Source: an uncultured Thermomicrobiaceae bacterium
GTDB taxonomy: Bacteria; Chloroflexota; Chloroflexia; Thermomicrobiales; Thermomicrobiaceae
Length of the DNA: 64,000 bases
Reading direction: 5' to 3'
Assembly: GCA_938082375.1 (NCBI GenBank)
Contig: CALKCJ010000007.1
Span: 1 to 64,000 of the forward strand
Numbering within the stretch: position 1 is the first letter of the stretch; the number at the start of each line of letters is the position of its first letter. The position numbers and the translations under genes were made by a program. The notes beneath the pieces were generated by a model. The model was not told where the DNA came from and did not search any database. It saw only the letters and a list, made by a program, of their open reading frames with translations. Below are positions 34,839 through 43,135 of the stretch, one piece after another.

Positions 34839-35734
34839 ACTTCACGTTCCCGCTCGCCGAAGAGACCGTACGGCCGAACCAGCAAGAGTGCGAGCACGAG
34901 CAGGAAGCCATAGGCGTGCTGGAATCCGGGTGAAAGCAAGACAGAGCAGAGCGCTTCGACGAGACCGAGAATAAGCCCGCCGAGCAACGCCCCAGGGATC
35001 GAACCAAGCCCCGCGATGATGATGATCTCGAACCCCTTCATCGTCGTGATAGCGCCGTTTGTCGGATAGACGAGAAAGACCGGTGCGAGCAAGGCCCCGG
35101 CAACGCCAGCGAGCGCCACGCCGATGCCGAAGGCGAGCTGGTCTAGTCGCCGGATGTTGACCCCAGCGGTTTGGATCGCAACCCGGTTTTGGGCCGCGGC
35201 GCGCAGGGCCAGTCCAAACCAGGTGAAGCGGAGAAAGCCGTAGAAGAGGGCAATCGCGATTATGGCGCCAGCGAAGGCGACCGCGCGCTCGCCGGGGATT
35301 GTGAGTTCCCCGAGCGTGAGGCGCGGCAGGTTCGTCTGCGGGTTGCGCTGGTACGGGCCACCGAGGACGTACGCCGCGCTGCGGAGTGCCAGCATGAGCG
35401 CGATCGTCACGACGGTGGCGTATTCAGTCCGTCGTTCCACGAAGCCACCAAACATCGGCCTGATGACGACCGGCTCCAGGATGCAGCCAAGAATGAACAC
35501 GGAGACCGCAGAGACCAGCACGCCGAGGTACCAATACTTGACTCCAAGCACATAAATAACAAAGATATACTGGAGATAACTTCCAATCATGTAGAACTCA
35601 CCCATAGACCAGTTTATCATCTTCATGATACTGTAGATGAATGTGATGCCAAGCGCCATGACCGTATAGAGGGCACCGAGCATCATCCCTGCCACGATGT
35701 ACTGGAGGAAAAGGTCAGCCGATGGCACGATCAC
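34835..35734 (-). CDS. livH: Liv-type ABC transporter permease LivH (second system)
   Basis: The 299-residue protein has about eight membrane segments and the conserved start GMMLGALYTVMALGITFIYS followed by INWSMGEFYMIGSYLQY. The C-terminal region includes GLGSIPGALLGGLILGLVEA, typical for LivH. It starts at GTG 35734, 70 bp after the binding-protein gene; this gap is the largest inside the operon. Confidence 0.9.
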   Translation of the reverse strand: MIVPSADLFLQYIVAGMMLGALYTVMALGITFIYSIMKMINWSMGEFYMIGSYLQYIFVIYVLGVKYWYLGVLVSAVSVFILGCILEPVVIRPMFGGFVERRTEYATVVTIALMLALRSAAYVLGGPYQRNPQTNLPRLTLGELTIPGERAVAFAGAIIAIALFYGFLRFTWFGLALRAAAQNRVAIQTAGVNIRRLDQLAFGIGVALAGVAGALLAPVFLVYPTNGAITTMKGFEIIIIAGLGSIPGALLGGLILGLVEALCSVLLSPGFQHAYGFLLVLALLLVRPYGLFGEREREV

Positions 35735-35804
35735 CTCACTTGCTCGCTGGCGATGGCCAGGTTCTCAGTATCGAGGCGCTGCCCGCGGTTTCCGCCCTCT
35801 CCCG

Positions 35805-37127
35805 TCATCGAGACGGCTGGTACTCGTAGACGACCTCCGCTTGCCGCCAGTCCTGCTGTGGTTCGGTGTAGTGCAGGATGAGGAGAGACGGGGTCGCCTG
35901 ATGCCAGTAAGGCCCCTCCGCGCGTGGGAACGTCACCTTCCCGTACCAACTCTCAAACGTTCCATTTTCGAGGGCGGCGATGAGCGCCTGAGGATCTGCC
36001 TTGCCTGCTTGATTCAGCGCTTGCGCCAGGACGACGATGCCGCCGAACGCGCTGAGCGCGCTGTAGACCGGCGGTTCGTTATAGGCCTGCTCGTACGCCT
36101 TGACGAACCACTCGCCTATTGGAGTGAGTGACTGGCGAGGATGATAGTAGGCGATGAAGTAGAGTCCATTCCCTTTCTCACCGAGGTTCTTCCAGAACTC
36201 AGGCCGGACAGGGAAATCGTACGAGGCGAGCATGGGCGTGTCGGGGAATAGTCCGATATCGTACGCCTGCTGCACCATAAGATAGGCCAACTGTCCCACA
36301 GCGACGTTGATGACGAGATCGGGCTTGAAATCGCGAACTTGGAGAAGTTGCGGTGTTAAGTCCGTGCTGCGGCGGTCGACCACGAATTCGCGTAGTTCGA
36401 CCTGGAGTCCGCGTTCCTTAATCTGTCGCTTGGTTTCCTCGATCAACCCAATACCGTAGTCGGTGTCCTCTGCGACGAGCGCCACGCGGGTATAACCCTG
36501 CTGCTGAATGAAGTCGAGCCAGCCCTCGACCCGGATCGGATCGATCAGGTGGGTGCGGAACGCGATCGGATAGTGCTTGGCAGTGATGTCCTTCGCCGAA
36601 GCCTGCGTGGAGAAGACCGGAACGCCGACATCCTTGGCGATCTCGTTCACGGCGAGATTGACCGCGCTGTGAAACTGGCCAACGACGGCGACGACCCGCT
36701 TCTCGTCAACGAGCCGCCGGTAGCCCGCTACGCCCTGTTCGGGTGTCCCTTGGTCGTCCTCGACCACGATCTCGATCGGACGTCCGTCGAGCACGCCTCC
36801 CATCACCTCATTCACGTACTTGACGCCGAGTTCGGCGCCGCGCACAATGAGTTGCCCGGCTGCGGCGTCACCCGGAGGGGAAAGCGGCGTCAAGACGCCG
36901 ATGCGTACCGGCTCACCCGATGGGGCGGGCTTAGACGCGGTGGTCGGGCTGGGTGCCGCCGTCGGTGCAGCGGTGGCGGTGGAAGTCGCTGCCATCGAGA
37001 CTGTGGTGGCTGTGGGTATCGGCGTCGCCTGCGGGGCTGTAGTCGGACTAGCAGCACCCTGCCTACCCGCACACCCAGCGGCGAGCGCGATAAGGAGTAG
37101 CGCGGCGAGGACACGCAGGAACTTCAT
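35805..37127 (-). CDS. livK: Liv-type substrate-binding lipoprotein (second system)
   Basis: The 440-residue protein starts behind AGAGGAGGAG. The signal peptide ends LIALAAGCAG with a lipobox Cys, and a Pro/Thr/Ala linker covers about residues 24-70. The Peripla_BP_6 domain opens with VRIGVLTPLSPPGDAAAGQL, followed by VVAVVGQFHSAVNLAVNEIA and VPVFSTQASAKDIT. The domain is only distantly like that of 2672-4111, so the two importers probably take different ligands. A relation to ABC systems for amino acids or amides is likely from the flanking amine oxidoreductase. Confidence 0.9.
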   Translation of the reverse strand: MKFLRVLAALLLIALAAGCAGRQGAASPTTAPQATPIPTATTVSMAATSTATAAPTAAPSPTTASKPAPSGEPVRIGVLTPLSPPGDAAAGQLIVRGAELGVKYVNEVMGGVLDGRPIEIVVEDDQGTPEQGVAGYRRLVDEKRVVAVVGQFHSAVNLAVNEIAKDVGVPVFSTQASAKDITAKHYPIAFRTHLIDPIRVEGWLDFIQQQGYTRVALVAEDTDYGIGLIEETKRQIKERGLQVELREFVVDRRSTDLTPQLLQVRDFKPDLVINVAVGQLAYLMVQQAYDIGLFPDTPMLASYDFPVRPEFWKNLGEKGNGLYFIAYYHPRQSLTPIGEWFVKAYEQAYNEPPVYSALSAFGGIVVLAQALNQAGKADPQALIAALENGTFESWYGKVTFPRAEGPYWHQATPSLLILHYTEPQQDWRQAEVVYEYQPSR

Positions 37128-37141
37128 GGCTCCTCCTCTCG

Positions 37142-38296
37142 TCAGAACACTGCCGACTCTTCAATTACTCGACCGGCACGGAAACGCTCCAGGGTCAGGT
37201 GGGTCGCATCCCAGGTTCGCGGAGTGCCATACACGATCCACTCGGCGAGCAGAAGGCCGACAGCCGGACTGTGCATCACGCCGTGCCCGCTGAATCCGCA
37301 AGCGAGATACAACCCGAAGAATTCCGGCACGGGGCCAAGGATCGGATGGTGGTCAGGTGTTAGCGAGCGCGCACCGGCATAGGCACGAAGGACTTTGGCA
37401 TTGACGAGAACCGGCATCCGCCGCAAAGTGGCCTCGTGGACCCGTGCAAAGCGATCCCAATCGACCGTGGCTTCCATTCCCGGGCGATCGTCCTTATCCG
37501 TACCGCCCAGGAGCACCTCGTGTCCGTGCGTATGCGCATACCAGCCGGTGTCGACGTCGACCGTAAGCGGAGCGGTACTCGGCATCGCTGATGGTCGCTC
37601 GACCACAAAGACTTGTCTGTGGTACGGGTAAACCGGAACATTCACACCGGCTAGTGCCGCAACCTCCCGTGTCCATGGCCCTGCTGCAAGGACGACAGCG
37701 TGGCTCGCCCACATCTGCTCAGGCGTCTGTACCTGCCATGTCGGCCCATCGAGTGTAGAGAGCCCAGTGACGGGACAATCAGTAACGACCTCACCGCCAA
37801 GGTCGCGGAACCGCCCTAGAAAGCCCTGCACGACTGTGTGCGGGTCCAGCGAGCCATCCAGGGGACAATAGGTTCCGCCGATGAGGTCGTCGACGCGAAC
37901 AGCCGGGTGAAGCGCGGCGATGTCATCGGGAACAAGCTGCTGCGTCGGGACGCCCAACTGGTGCTGGAGCTCGGTTTGCCGTTGAAGAGATTCCCATCGG
38001 TCCGGACTTGCCGTCAGGAATAGGTAGCCGTGCTGCCTGAACCCAGGATCCATGCCGAAACGCTCCCGGAACTCGAGGAAATACGGGAGACTAAGTTGGC
38101 TCAGGCGAATATTTGCTTCGGTGCCGAACTGCAAGCGTACGCCACCGGTCGCCTTGGCGGTTTCACCTGTTCCTGGAAACGCCCGGGCTTCCAGGACGAC
38201 GATACGGAGCCTCGGATTAAGGTCTTTCAGATGGTATGCGACGCTTGCGCCAGCTACGCCCGCGCCGACTATTACGACATCTGCTGTGTATGTCAC
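37142..38296 (-). CDS. FAD-dependent amine/D-amino acid oxidoreductase (DAO family)
   Basis: The protein of about 384 residues has an N-terminal dinucleotide fold, DVVIVGAGVAGASVAYHL, followed by an Arg-rich GGVRLQFGTEANIRLS and a C-terminal TPDHHPILGPVPEFFGLYLACGFSGHGV, the signature of the DadA/sarcosine oxidase/glycine oxidase group. GTG 38296 with GAGGG upstream is preferred; longer starts to 38380 would overlap the regulator gene. It should oxidise an amine or D-amino acid to an imine, hydrolysed to a 2-oxo acid. It lies directly after the GntR gene and before the importer genes. Confidence 0.82.
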   Translation of the reverse strand: MTYTADVVIVGAGVAGASVAYHLKDLNPRLRIVVLEARAFPGTGETAKATGGVRLQFGTEANIRLSQLSLPYFLEFRERFGMDPGFRQHGYLFLTASPDRWESLQRQTELQHQLGVPTQQLVPDDIAALHPAVRVDDLIGGTYCPLDGSLDPHTVVQGFLGRFRDLGGEVVTDCPVTGLSTLDGPTWQVQTPEQMWASHAVVLAAGPWTREVAALAGVNVPVYPYHRQVFVVERPSAMPSTAPLTVDVDTGWYAHTHGHEVLLGGTDKDDRPGMEATVDWDRFARVHEATLRRMPVLVNAKVLRAYAGARSLTPDHHPILGPVPEFFGLYLACGFSGHGVMHSPAVGLLLAEWIVYGTPRTWDATHLTLERFRAGRVIEESAVF

Positions 38297-38330
38297 TGGC
38301 TCTGCCCTCACTTGAGGCGCTTCTCTTCGA

Positions 38331-39017
38331 CTAGGTAAACCATCGTTGAAGCCGACCAGAGGCGATCTCGGCAAGGACATCGTCGAGATATACGAGGATA
38401 TGCTCGCGCATGCGCTTGGCTGCCCGAGCTGCGTCGTGGCAGCGGACGAAGCTGGCGATTTCCTCGTGCTCGCGCATCTGCTTTTCCGGATGACTCACGA
38501 TGGCTGCTGAGATCATACGGATACGGTGCATCTGAGAATCGATGGTAGCCAGGAAGGATATGAGCTGCTTATTGCCGTGTTTCTCGACGAAGTACTCGTG
38601 GAATTCGCGATTGATCTGGAAAAAGGTCGGATAATCGCCAGAGCTGAGCGCCGCGCGGGCGCGCTCAAGGATCTGTTCAAGGTCGACGAGATCGTCCTCG
38701 GTCAATCGAGGCACAACCTGCTCGACGACATAGGGCTCGATGAGCGACCGTGCTTCGTAGATGTCGCGCACATCTTCAACGCGTAGCTCAGCGACGACTG
38801 TCTCCTTGAACGGCGTGATCACGACAAGCCCGTCACGCTGGAGGTGAACCAAGGCGGTACGGATCGGGCTTTTGCTAATGCCGAGCATGGCGGCGAGCTT
38901 GGCCTCAGTGATCGGCTCACCTGGCTCAAGCTTCAGCTCGAGGATCATCCGCTTGATGACCTCATAGGCTTGTTCGGCCAGTGAGGTCCGGGTAAGCGGT
39001 GTAACCGAGGCCTTCAT
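38331..39017 (-). CDS. GntR-family regulator, FCD domain, of the second catabolic operon
   Basis: The 228-residue protein has a winged helix including LAAMLGISKSPIRTALVHLQRDGLV and an FCD domain with DIYEARSLIEPYVVEQVVPRL, NREFHEYFVEKHGN and the His-containing EHEEIASFVRCHDA. It is first in the operon. ATG 39017 is preceded by CGAGGAG; a GTG two codons earlier is possible. Two palindromes placed over its own promoter suggest autorepression relieved by the substrate or an intermediate of the pathway. Confidence 0.87.
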   Translation of the reverse strand: MKASVTPLTRTSLAEQAYEVIKRMILELKLEPGEPITEAKLAAMLGISKSPIRTALVHLQRDGLVVITPFKETVVAELRVEDVRDIYEARSLIEPYVVEQVVPRLTEDDLVDLEQILERARAALSSGDYPTFFQINREFHEYFVEKHGNKQLISFLATIDSQMHRIRMISAAIVSHPEKQMREHEEIASFVRCHDAARAAKRMREHILVYLDDVLAEIASGRLQRWFT

Positions 39018-39050
39018 CGCCACACCTGCTCCTCGCCCGTTGAGATCTGA

Positions 39051-39075
39051 TGTCGGACACATCATATATCGGATA
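39051..39075 (-). promoter_or_regulatory. Twin 9-bp palindromes, probable GntR operator
   Basis: TGTCGGACA (39051-39059) and TATCGGATA (39067-39075) are perfect palindromes about a central base, with centres 16 bp apart. One touches the -10 box on its upstream side and the other lies over the expected transcription start. Short palindromes with GT/AC or TC/GA half-sites are typical of FadR/FCD regulators. Confidence 0.6.
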
Positions 39076-39089
39076 CCAACCGCTGTCAA
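39061..39089 (-). promoter_or_regulatory. Promoter of the second catabolic operon
   Basis: On the - strand TTGACA (39089-39084), a 17-bp spacer and TATGAT (39066-39061, 5 of 6 consensus bases) form the strongest promoter in the window. The regulator start codon is about 45 bp downstream of the -10 box. Confidence 0.75.
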
Positions 39090-39200
39090 GACCCTACCCA
39101 GTTTCGGCGCCGGATATCAGGGTTGGAGCAGCTCGAGGAGGGAGAGAGGGCGGCTACGCGTCCGCCCCGGCGGCGGGTTACCTGTTCGGTAAGCAAGAGG

Positions 39201-39229
39201 TTGACAGGGCCGGCGGGCGGGAGTACGGT
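39201..39229 (+). promoter_or_regulatory. Promoter of the 3-hydroxyisobutyrate dehydrogenase-family gene
   Basis: TTGACA (39201-39206) is followed after 17 bp by TACGGT (39224-39229). The start codon lies 87 bp further on. Confidence 0.5.
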
Positions 39230-39316
39230 GAAGGCGAGTTCAGCGTACTATCGAGCCTGCGAGGTGCTCCCTCGGCGAGCAGTGGGAACGAGCAGACGCT
39301 GGCTGGAGATCGAACC

Positions 39317-40207
39317 ATGGCGACGATTGGATTCATCGGCCTGGGCAACATGGGCTACCCGATGAGCCGCAACCTCCTGCGCGGCGGGCATCGCGTCGTC
39401 GGCTACGACATCGCCGCGCCGACCCGCGACCGGTTCGCTGCGACCGGCGGCGAGGTGCGGTCGGGCGTGGCGGACGTGCTTCGGGAAGTGGAGGTCGTAT
39501 GCAGCAGCCTGCCGGGGCCGGCCGAGGTGGAAGAGGTCTACCTCGGGCCAGGCGGGGTGGCCAAGACCGGCCGGGCAGGCCAATTGGCTATCGAGCTGAG
39601 CACGATCGGCCCGACGCTGGGCCGCCGGGTGGCGGGGACGCTGGCGGAGAAGGGGATCGGCTTCGTGGGCGCGCCGGTCTCCGGCGGGGTGGAGGGTGCC
39701 GAGGTCGCGACGCTGACGATCATGGCTGGGGGCTCGGCCGACAGCTTCGCGCGGGCCAAGCCGATCTTCGATCTCCTGGGCAAGAACGTCTTTCACGTGG
39801 ATGAAGACCCGGGGTCGGGCTACATTGTCAAGCTGCTCAACAACTTCTTCATCGGCTTCTACACCGAGGCGGTGGCCGAGGCGCTGGTGCTGGCCGTCCT
39901 CCTCGGGTTCGATAAGGACAAGCTCTTCCAGATTCTCAACGTCAGCTATGGCCGGAGTGGCATCTACCAGCGCAACTACGAGCTGTGCATCGCCAAGGAA
40001 CGTTACGAGCCGGGGTTCGCGCTGGGCCTGCTGCTCAAGGATCTCACCCTCGCCCGGGCGATGGCCGAGGAGCAGGGAGCGCGTCTCCCGATCTTCGAGC
40101 GCCTGCTTGACGTCTACCGCCAGGCGGTGGAGGCCGACTACGGCCGCAAAGACATGGCGGCGCAGTACCTCTATGTCAAGTCACTGCAAGCTGCGGGCGG
40201 GGGCTGA
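39317..40207 (+). CDS. 3-hydroxyisobutyrate dehydrogenase-family oxidoreductase
   Basis: The 296-residue NAD(P)-dependent beta-hydroxyacid dehydrogenase has the Rossmann motif IGFIGLGNMGYPMSRNLL, the substrate loop FVGAPVSGGVEGAEVATLTIM and the catalytic Lys in YIVKLLNNFF. Relatives oxidise 3-hydroxyisobutyrate, tartronate semialdehyde or 2-hydroxymethylglutarate. ATG 39317 is chosen by homology to the family start; only a weak GGAGA lies upstream. It diverges from the second operon and could act on one of its products. Confidence 0.85.
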   Translation: MATIGFIGLGNMGYPMSRNLLRGGHRVVGYDIAAPTRDRFAATGGEVRSGVADVLREVEVVCSSLPGPAEVEEVYLGPGGVAKTGRAGQLAIELSTIGPTLGRRVAGTLAEKGIGFVGAPVSGGVEGAEVATLTIMAGGSADSFARAKPIFDLLGKNVFHVDEDPGSGYIVKLLNNFFIGFYTEAVAEALVLAVLLGFDKDKLFQILNVSYGRSGIYQRNYELCIAKERYEPGFALGLLLKDLTLARAMAEEQGARLPIFERLLDVYRQAVEADYGRKDMAAQYLYVKSLQAAGGG

Positions 40208-40394
40208 GCGTCTCGGTGTGGGCGGCTATCAGCGCGGTCTTCCCCGGCTGTGCTCAGGCCTGCGCAGGAAGCTGTAAGGGATCGGGCGCTTCTTCGCGCT
40301 CCGAAAAGCACGTAACCCTCGCTAAGTCGATCCAGTGGCGGTGCTCCGCCAGGTTCCAGCCCCGCGACCTCGCCGAGCGGCAAGCGGTCGCTTC
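40208..40394. other. Convergent intergenic gap, no gene seen
   Basis: Neither strand shows a supported gene or a strong hairpin with a T-run. Confidence 0.4.
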
Positions 40395-40868
40395 CTACCA
40401 GCTTTTAACGTAGGAAACGAGCGCGAACTCCACGGACTGGCCGAGGGCCAGCCCGCGCTCGGCGCCGTGGGCCAGGTGGTCGGCGCGTACCACGATGTTG
40501 AGGTGGTTCGGCTCGTGTGAGGTGTCGAAGCCGGCGACGGTGCCGACCGTCTCACCATCGATCGAGCACCTGTCGCCGACGATGACGAGCCCGCCGGTTG
40601 GGAAGCGCACGAAGCCGAGGTAGGCCGCCCGCTGGACAGTCTTCCCCGGCTGGGCATCGGGCTCGTCGGTGACGGCCAGCTCGGCGATCGACCCGTCGGG
40701 GAAGGCCCGCGAGCCGACCGGTTCGAGTTCCAGCCCGCGTCGCTCGAAGGTGACCCGCAGGACGGCGACGAGCTGACCGCGGAGCGGTGTCTTCGCCGCG
40801 AAGGGCTGCGGCGGCACGATACCCAGGGCATAGGGGTCACGTGTGCGATCTCGATCTTTCCCGCTCAT
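40395..40868 (-). CDS. Hypothetical protein
   Basis: The 157-residue protein from ATG 40868 (ribosome site GGAGGGGAG) is predicted to be beta-rich and has no signal peptide. The most striking parts are LRGQLVAVLRVTFERRGLEL and GTVAGFDTSHEPNHLNIVVR. I do not recognise the family. It is divergent from the proline racemase-family gene with 266 bp between, so they may share control. Confidence 0.55.
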   Translation of the reverse strand: MSGKDRDRTRDPYALGIVPPQPFAAKTPLRGQLVAVLRVTFERRGLELEPVGSRAFPDGSIAELAVTDEPDAQPGKTVQRAAYLGFVRFPTGGLVIVGDRCSIDGETVGTVAGFDTSHEPNHLNIVVRADHLAHGAERGLALGQSVEFALVSYVKSW

Positions 40869-41134
40869 CTCCCCTCCGCGCTCATGCGGCTTGGCAGTGC
40901 CTCGGACGCACTCCAGTCGTTCGTCGAGCACCCGCGCTACCTCTCACCGGCAGCCTAGCAAGCCAGGGCGAAACAGTGCAAGGCTAGCGCCGGTCCACCG
41001 ATCGTTCGGATTCGACTGATCCAGCGCCCACGGGGCTCCGGCGTCACACATGGGAAGGTTGCAGGTGCCTACTGCAGCGCGTAGGATGCGGTAACCGGGA
41101 GGGCTCACGATTCGGGAGGGAGAGGAGCGAGGCA

Positions 41135-42175
41135 ATGTTCGGGCATGCGCGTCACGTGCTCCATGTCTGGGACTATCATCACGGGCAGGCAACCCGCATC
41201 GTCGTCAGCGGCTGCCCGCCGCTGCCGGGCAAGACCATGGCCGAGAAGCAGGCCTACTTGGCCGAGCATTACGATCACCTGCGGGCGCTGATCTGCCGAG
41301 AGCCGCGCGGGCACCGCAACATACTCGGCGCTTTCCTGACCGAACCGGCTACTCCAGGCTGTGACGCGGGGGTGATCTTCGTCCATCCCGACGGCTATTT
41401 CGAGGCCTGCGGCGACTCTACCTTCAGCGTGGCGGTCGCGTTGGTGGAGAGCGGGATGGCTCCGCGACAGCTCGAGGACGGCGAGCAGCTCCTGCGGCTC
41501 GACACAGTACTGGGTCCGGTGCCGGTGACCGTGGAGCTGGCCGGTGGGCGCGTGCGCTCGGTCACCATGCGCAGCGGCTGGTCGCACGCGCTTGGCGCGG
41601 CGACGCTGGAGGTGGAGGGGCTGGGCACGGTGCCGGCCGAGCTGGCCTGGGGCGGCCTACTCTACGCCTTCGTGCCGGCGGCTGCGGTCGGAGTGCAGCT
41701 CGGGCCAGATCTCGAGCCGGCCGAACGGGAACAGGTGCTGGAGACCGGCACCCGGATCTGGCGGGCGGCCCGCGAGCAGGCCCGTGCCGATGTACCGGGC
41801 GTGCAGGCCGGCCGGCCGGTCGACCTGATCACGCTGTATGAGGACGTCGACGAGAAGGGGCAACCGATGCCGCCCGGCGACGGGCAGCCGGCCGGCGCCC
41901 GCGTAGCGAACTTCTACGCGCCGCGCACAATGGGGCGCACTCCTTCTGGCACGGGTACCGCGGCGCGGGTAGCCCTGCTGCACCGCGCCGGACGGCTGCC
42001 GCTCGGCGAGCGGTTCTACCACGAGAGCCCGCTCGGCCTGCGCTTCACCGCGCGGCCGGTCGCTGCCAGCACCGAAGGCATCGTCTCCGAGATCTCGACG
42101 ATGTCCTATTGCCTGGGGATCGGGACGCTTGTGCTCAGGGACGACGACCCCTTCCCCGCAGGCTTCGCGCTCTAG
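41135..42175 (+). CDS. Proline racemase-family protein with altered active site
   Basis: The 346-residue protein has the family fold, with FYAPRTMGRTPSGTGTAARVA and EISTMSYCLGIGTLVL. In proline racemases and 4-hydroxyproline epimerases two Cys act as acid and base; trans-3-hydroxyproline dehydratases have Thr in the second position. Here the first Cys is kept (Cys92 in EACGDSTFS) though the following His is Asp, and the second is Ser271 in RTPSGTG. This argues against simple racemisation and for a dehydratase or unknown activity on a proline-like compound. A ribosome site GGGAGGGAGAGGAG precedes ATG 41135. Confidence 0.82.
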   Translation: MFGHARHVLHVWDYHHGQATRIVVSGCPPLPGKTMAEKQAYLAEHYDHLRALICREPRGHRNILGAFLTEPATPGCDAGVIFVHPDGYFEACGDSTFSVAVALVESGMAPRQLEDGEQLLRLDTVLGPVPVTVELAGGRVRSVTMRSGWSHALGAATLEVEGLGTVPAELAWGGLLYAFVPAAAVGVQLGPDLEPAEREQVLETGTRIWRAAREQARADVPGVQAGRPVDLITLYEDVDEKGQPMPPGDGQPAGARVANFYAPRTMGRTPSGTGTAARVALLHRAGRLPLGERFYHESPLGLRFTARPVAASTEGIVSEISTMSYCLGIGTLVLRDDDPFPAGFAL

Positions 42176-42507
42176 CGCGCCACCGTAGGCTCGCACTCGA
42201 CCGAGCCACCGACGCTCCAGGGTACCCCGCGCGCTCCGGGGAACACGTGAGGACCCCGCCGGCGCGTGCGGCCAGCTCTGCCACGCCCCGGTGAGTGGGT
42301 GAGCTTGGCGTACGCGGACGGCGTTTGGCTCGCTTTCGCTGCTGTCGGCAGCCTCTCCCCATCGCGATCCCGCTTTGACGCCAGCCTCACGAGTCGTTCC
42401 ACGCTGGGCGTGGAGCGGAGGCTAATCGTTCTCTAAGGCGACAGGGAGATACTGGCAACCGTGACCGTGGATATCGCCGGGCGGGACCCGGAGGGAGGTT
42501 ACCGAAA
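42176..42507. other. Intergenic region, no gene seen
   Basis: No supported gene, tRNA or clear promoter boxes. The only signal is GGAGGGAGG at 42490-42498, the ribosome site of the next gene. Confidence 0.4.
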
Positions 42508-42840
42508 ATGTCGAGGGCCACCACGCTGTGGGTAGTGGCAGCGCTCGCTCTGGTCACAGCGCTATTGGTCGGCGCGGTGGTGCTGCGCCAGGTCTCTGCG
42601 TCGGAGGCCGGGACGCCGGGCGACCGGGCTGGCCAACCGCCGCTCGAGCTGGTGCGTGCGCCATCCGATGTGACGGGCGATGCATGGCAGTCAGACGACC
42701 GCGAGAGCGACCGAGAGGATGCCGGGCCGGGTGACAGCTCCCGGGAGCGCGTCGAAGCGAGCCGGCAAGCAGGCGGTGAGCACAAGCACGAGGGCGACCG
42801 GCATGGCGAGGAACACGAGGAGGTGGAGTCGCATGACTAG
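42508..42840 (+). CDS. Small membrane-anchored protein with acidic His-rich tail
   Basis: The 110-residue protein has one N-terminal membrane segment (LWVVAALALVTALLVGAVVL) and then a hydrophilic tail. The last 22 residues are strongly acidic and His-rich, for example HKHEGDRHGEEHEEVES, a composition seen in metal-binding tails. No family is recognised. The strong GGAGGGAGG site upstream and the overlap with the next gene support a real product in an operon with ApbE and a two-component system. Confidence 0.65.
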   Translation: MSRATTLWVVAALALVTALLVGAVVLRQVSASEAGTPGDRAGQPPLELVRAPSDVTGDAWQSDDRESDREDAGPGDSSRERVEASRQAGGEHKHEGDRHGEEHEEVESHD

Positions 42841-43135
42841 CGCGGGTCATCATGGTCCGGTCAAGGAGTTGGCCGATCCCCACCAGAGCCACCGTGCCGG
42901 ACTCACCACCGTAGAGCGGGCCGAGCACGAGGCGCGGGCCAGACGGCTGCTTCTCACTGGGGCACTCGGCGCGTTCGTGGCGTTCTTTGCTCTGGCGGTG
43001 GCTGCCGATCTGACGTCCGCTGATGGGCCGAGCAGCGCTCCGGCCGAGCCAGTTCCGGTCGTGATCTCCGGTCAGTGGGACGACGGTCGAGTTCCGCTCG
43101 TGCCCGCACCGCAGGTGCGCACCCGGTCGTCGTGA
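42833..43135 (+). CDS. Small single-span membrane protein
   Basis: The 100-residue protein starts at ATG 42833 behind GAGGAGG, overlapping the previous stop. It has a His-containing cytoplasmic start (AGHHGPVKELADPHQSHRAG), one membrane helix (LLLTGALGAFVAFFALAVAA) and a Pro-rich external tail. No canonical ApbE flavinylation site is visible. Its end overlaps the ApbE gene by 4 bp. Confidence 0.65.
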   Translation: MTSAGHHGPVKELADPHQSHRAGLTTVERAEHEARARRLLLTGALGAFVAFFALAVAADLTSADGPSSAPAEPVPVVISGQWDDGRVPLVPAPQVRTRSS

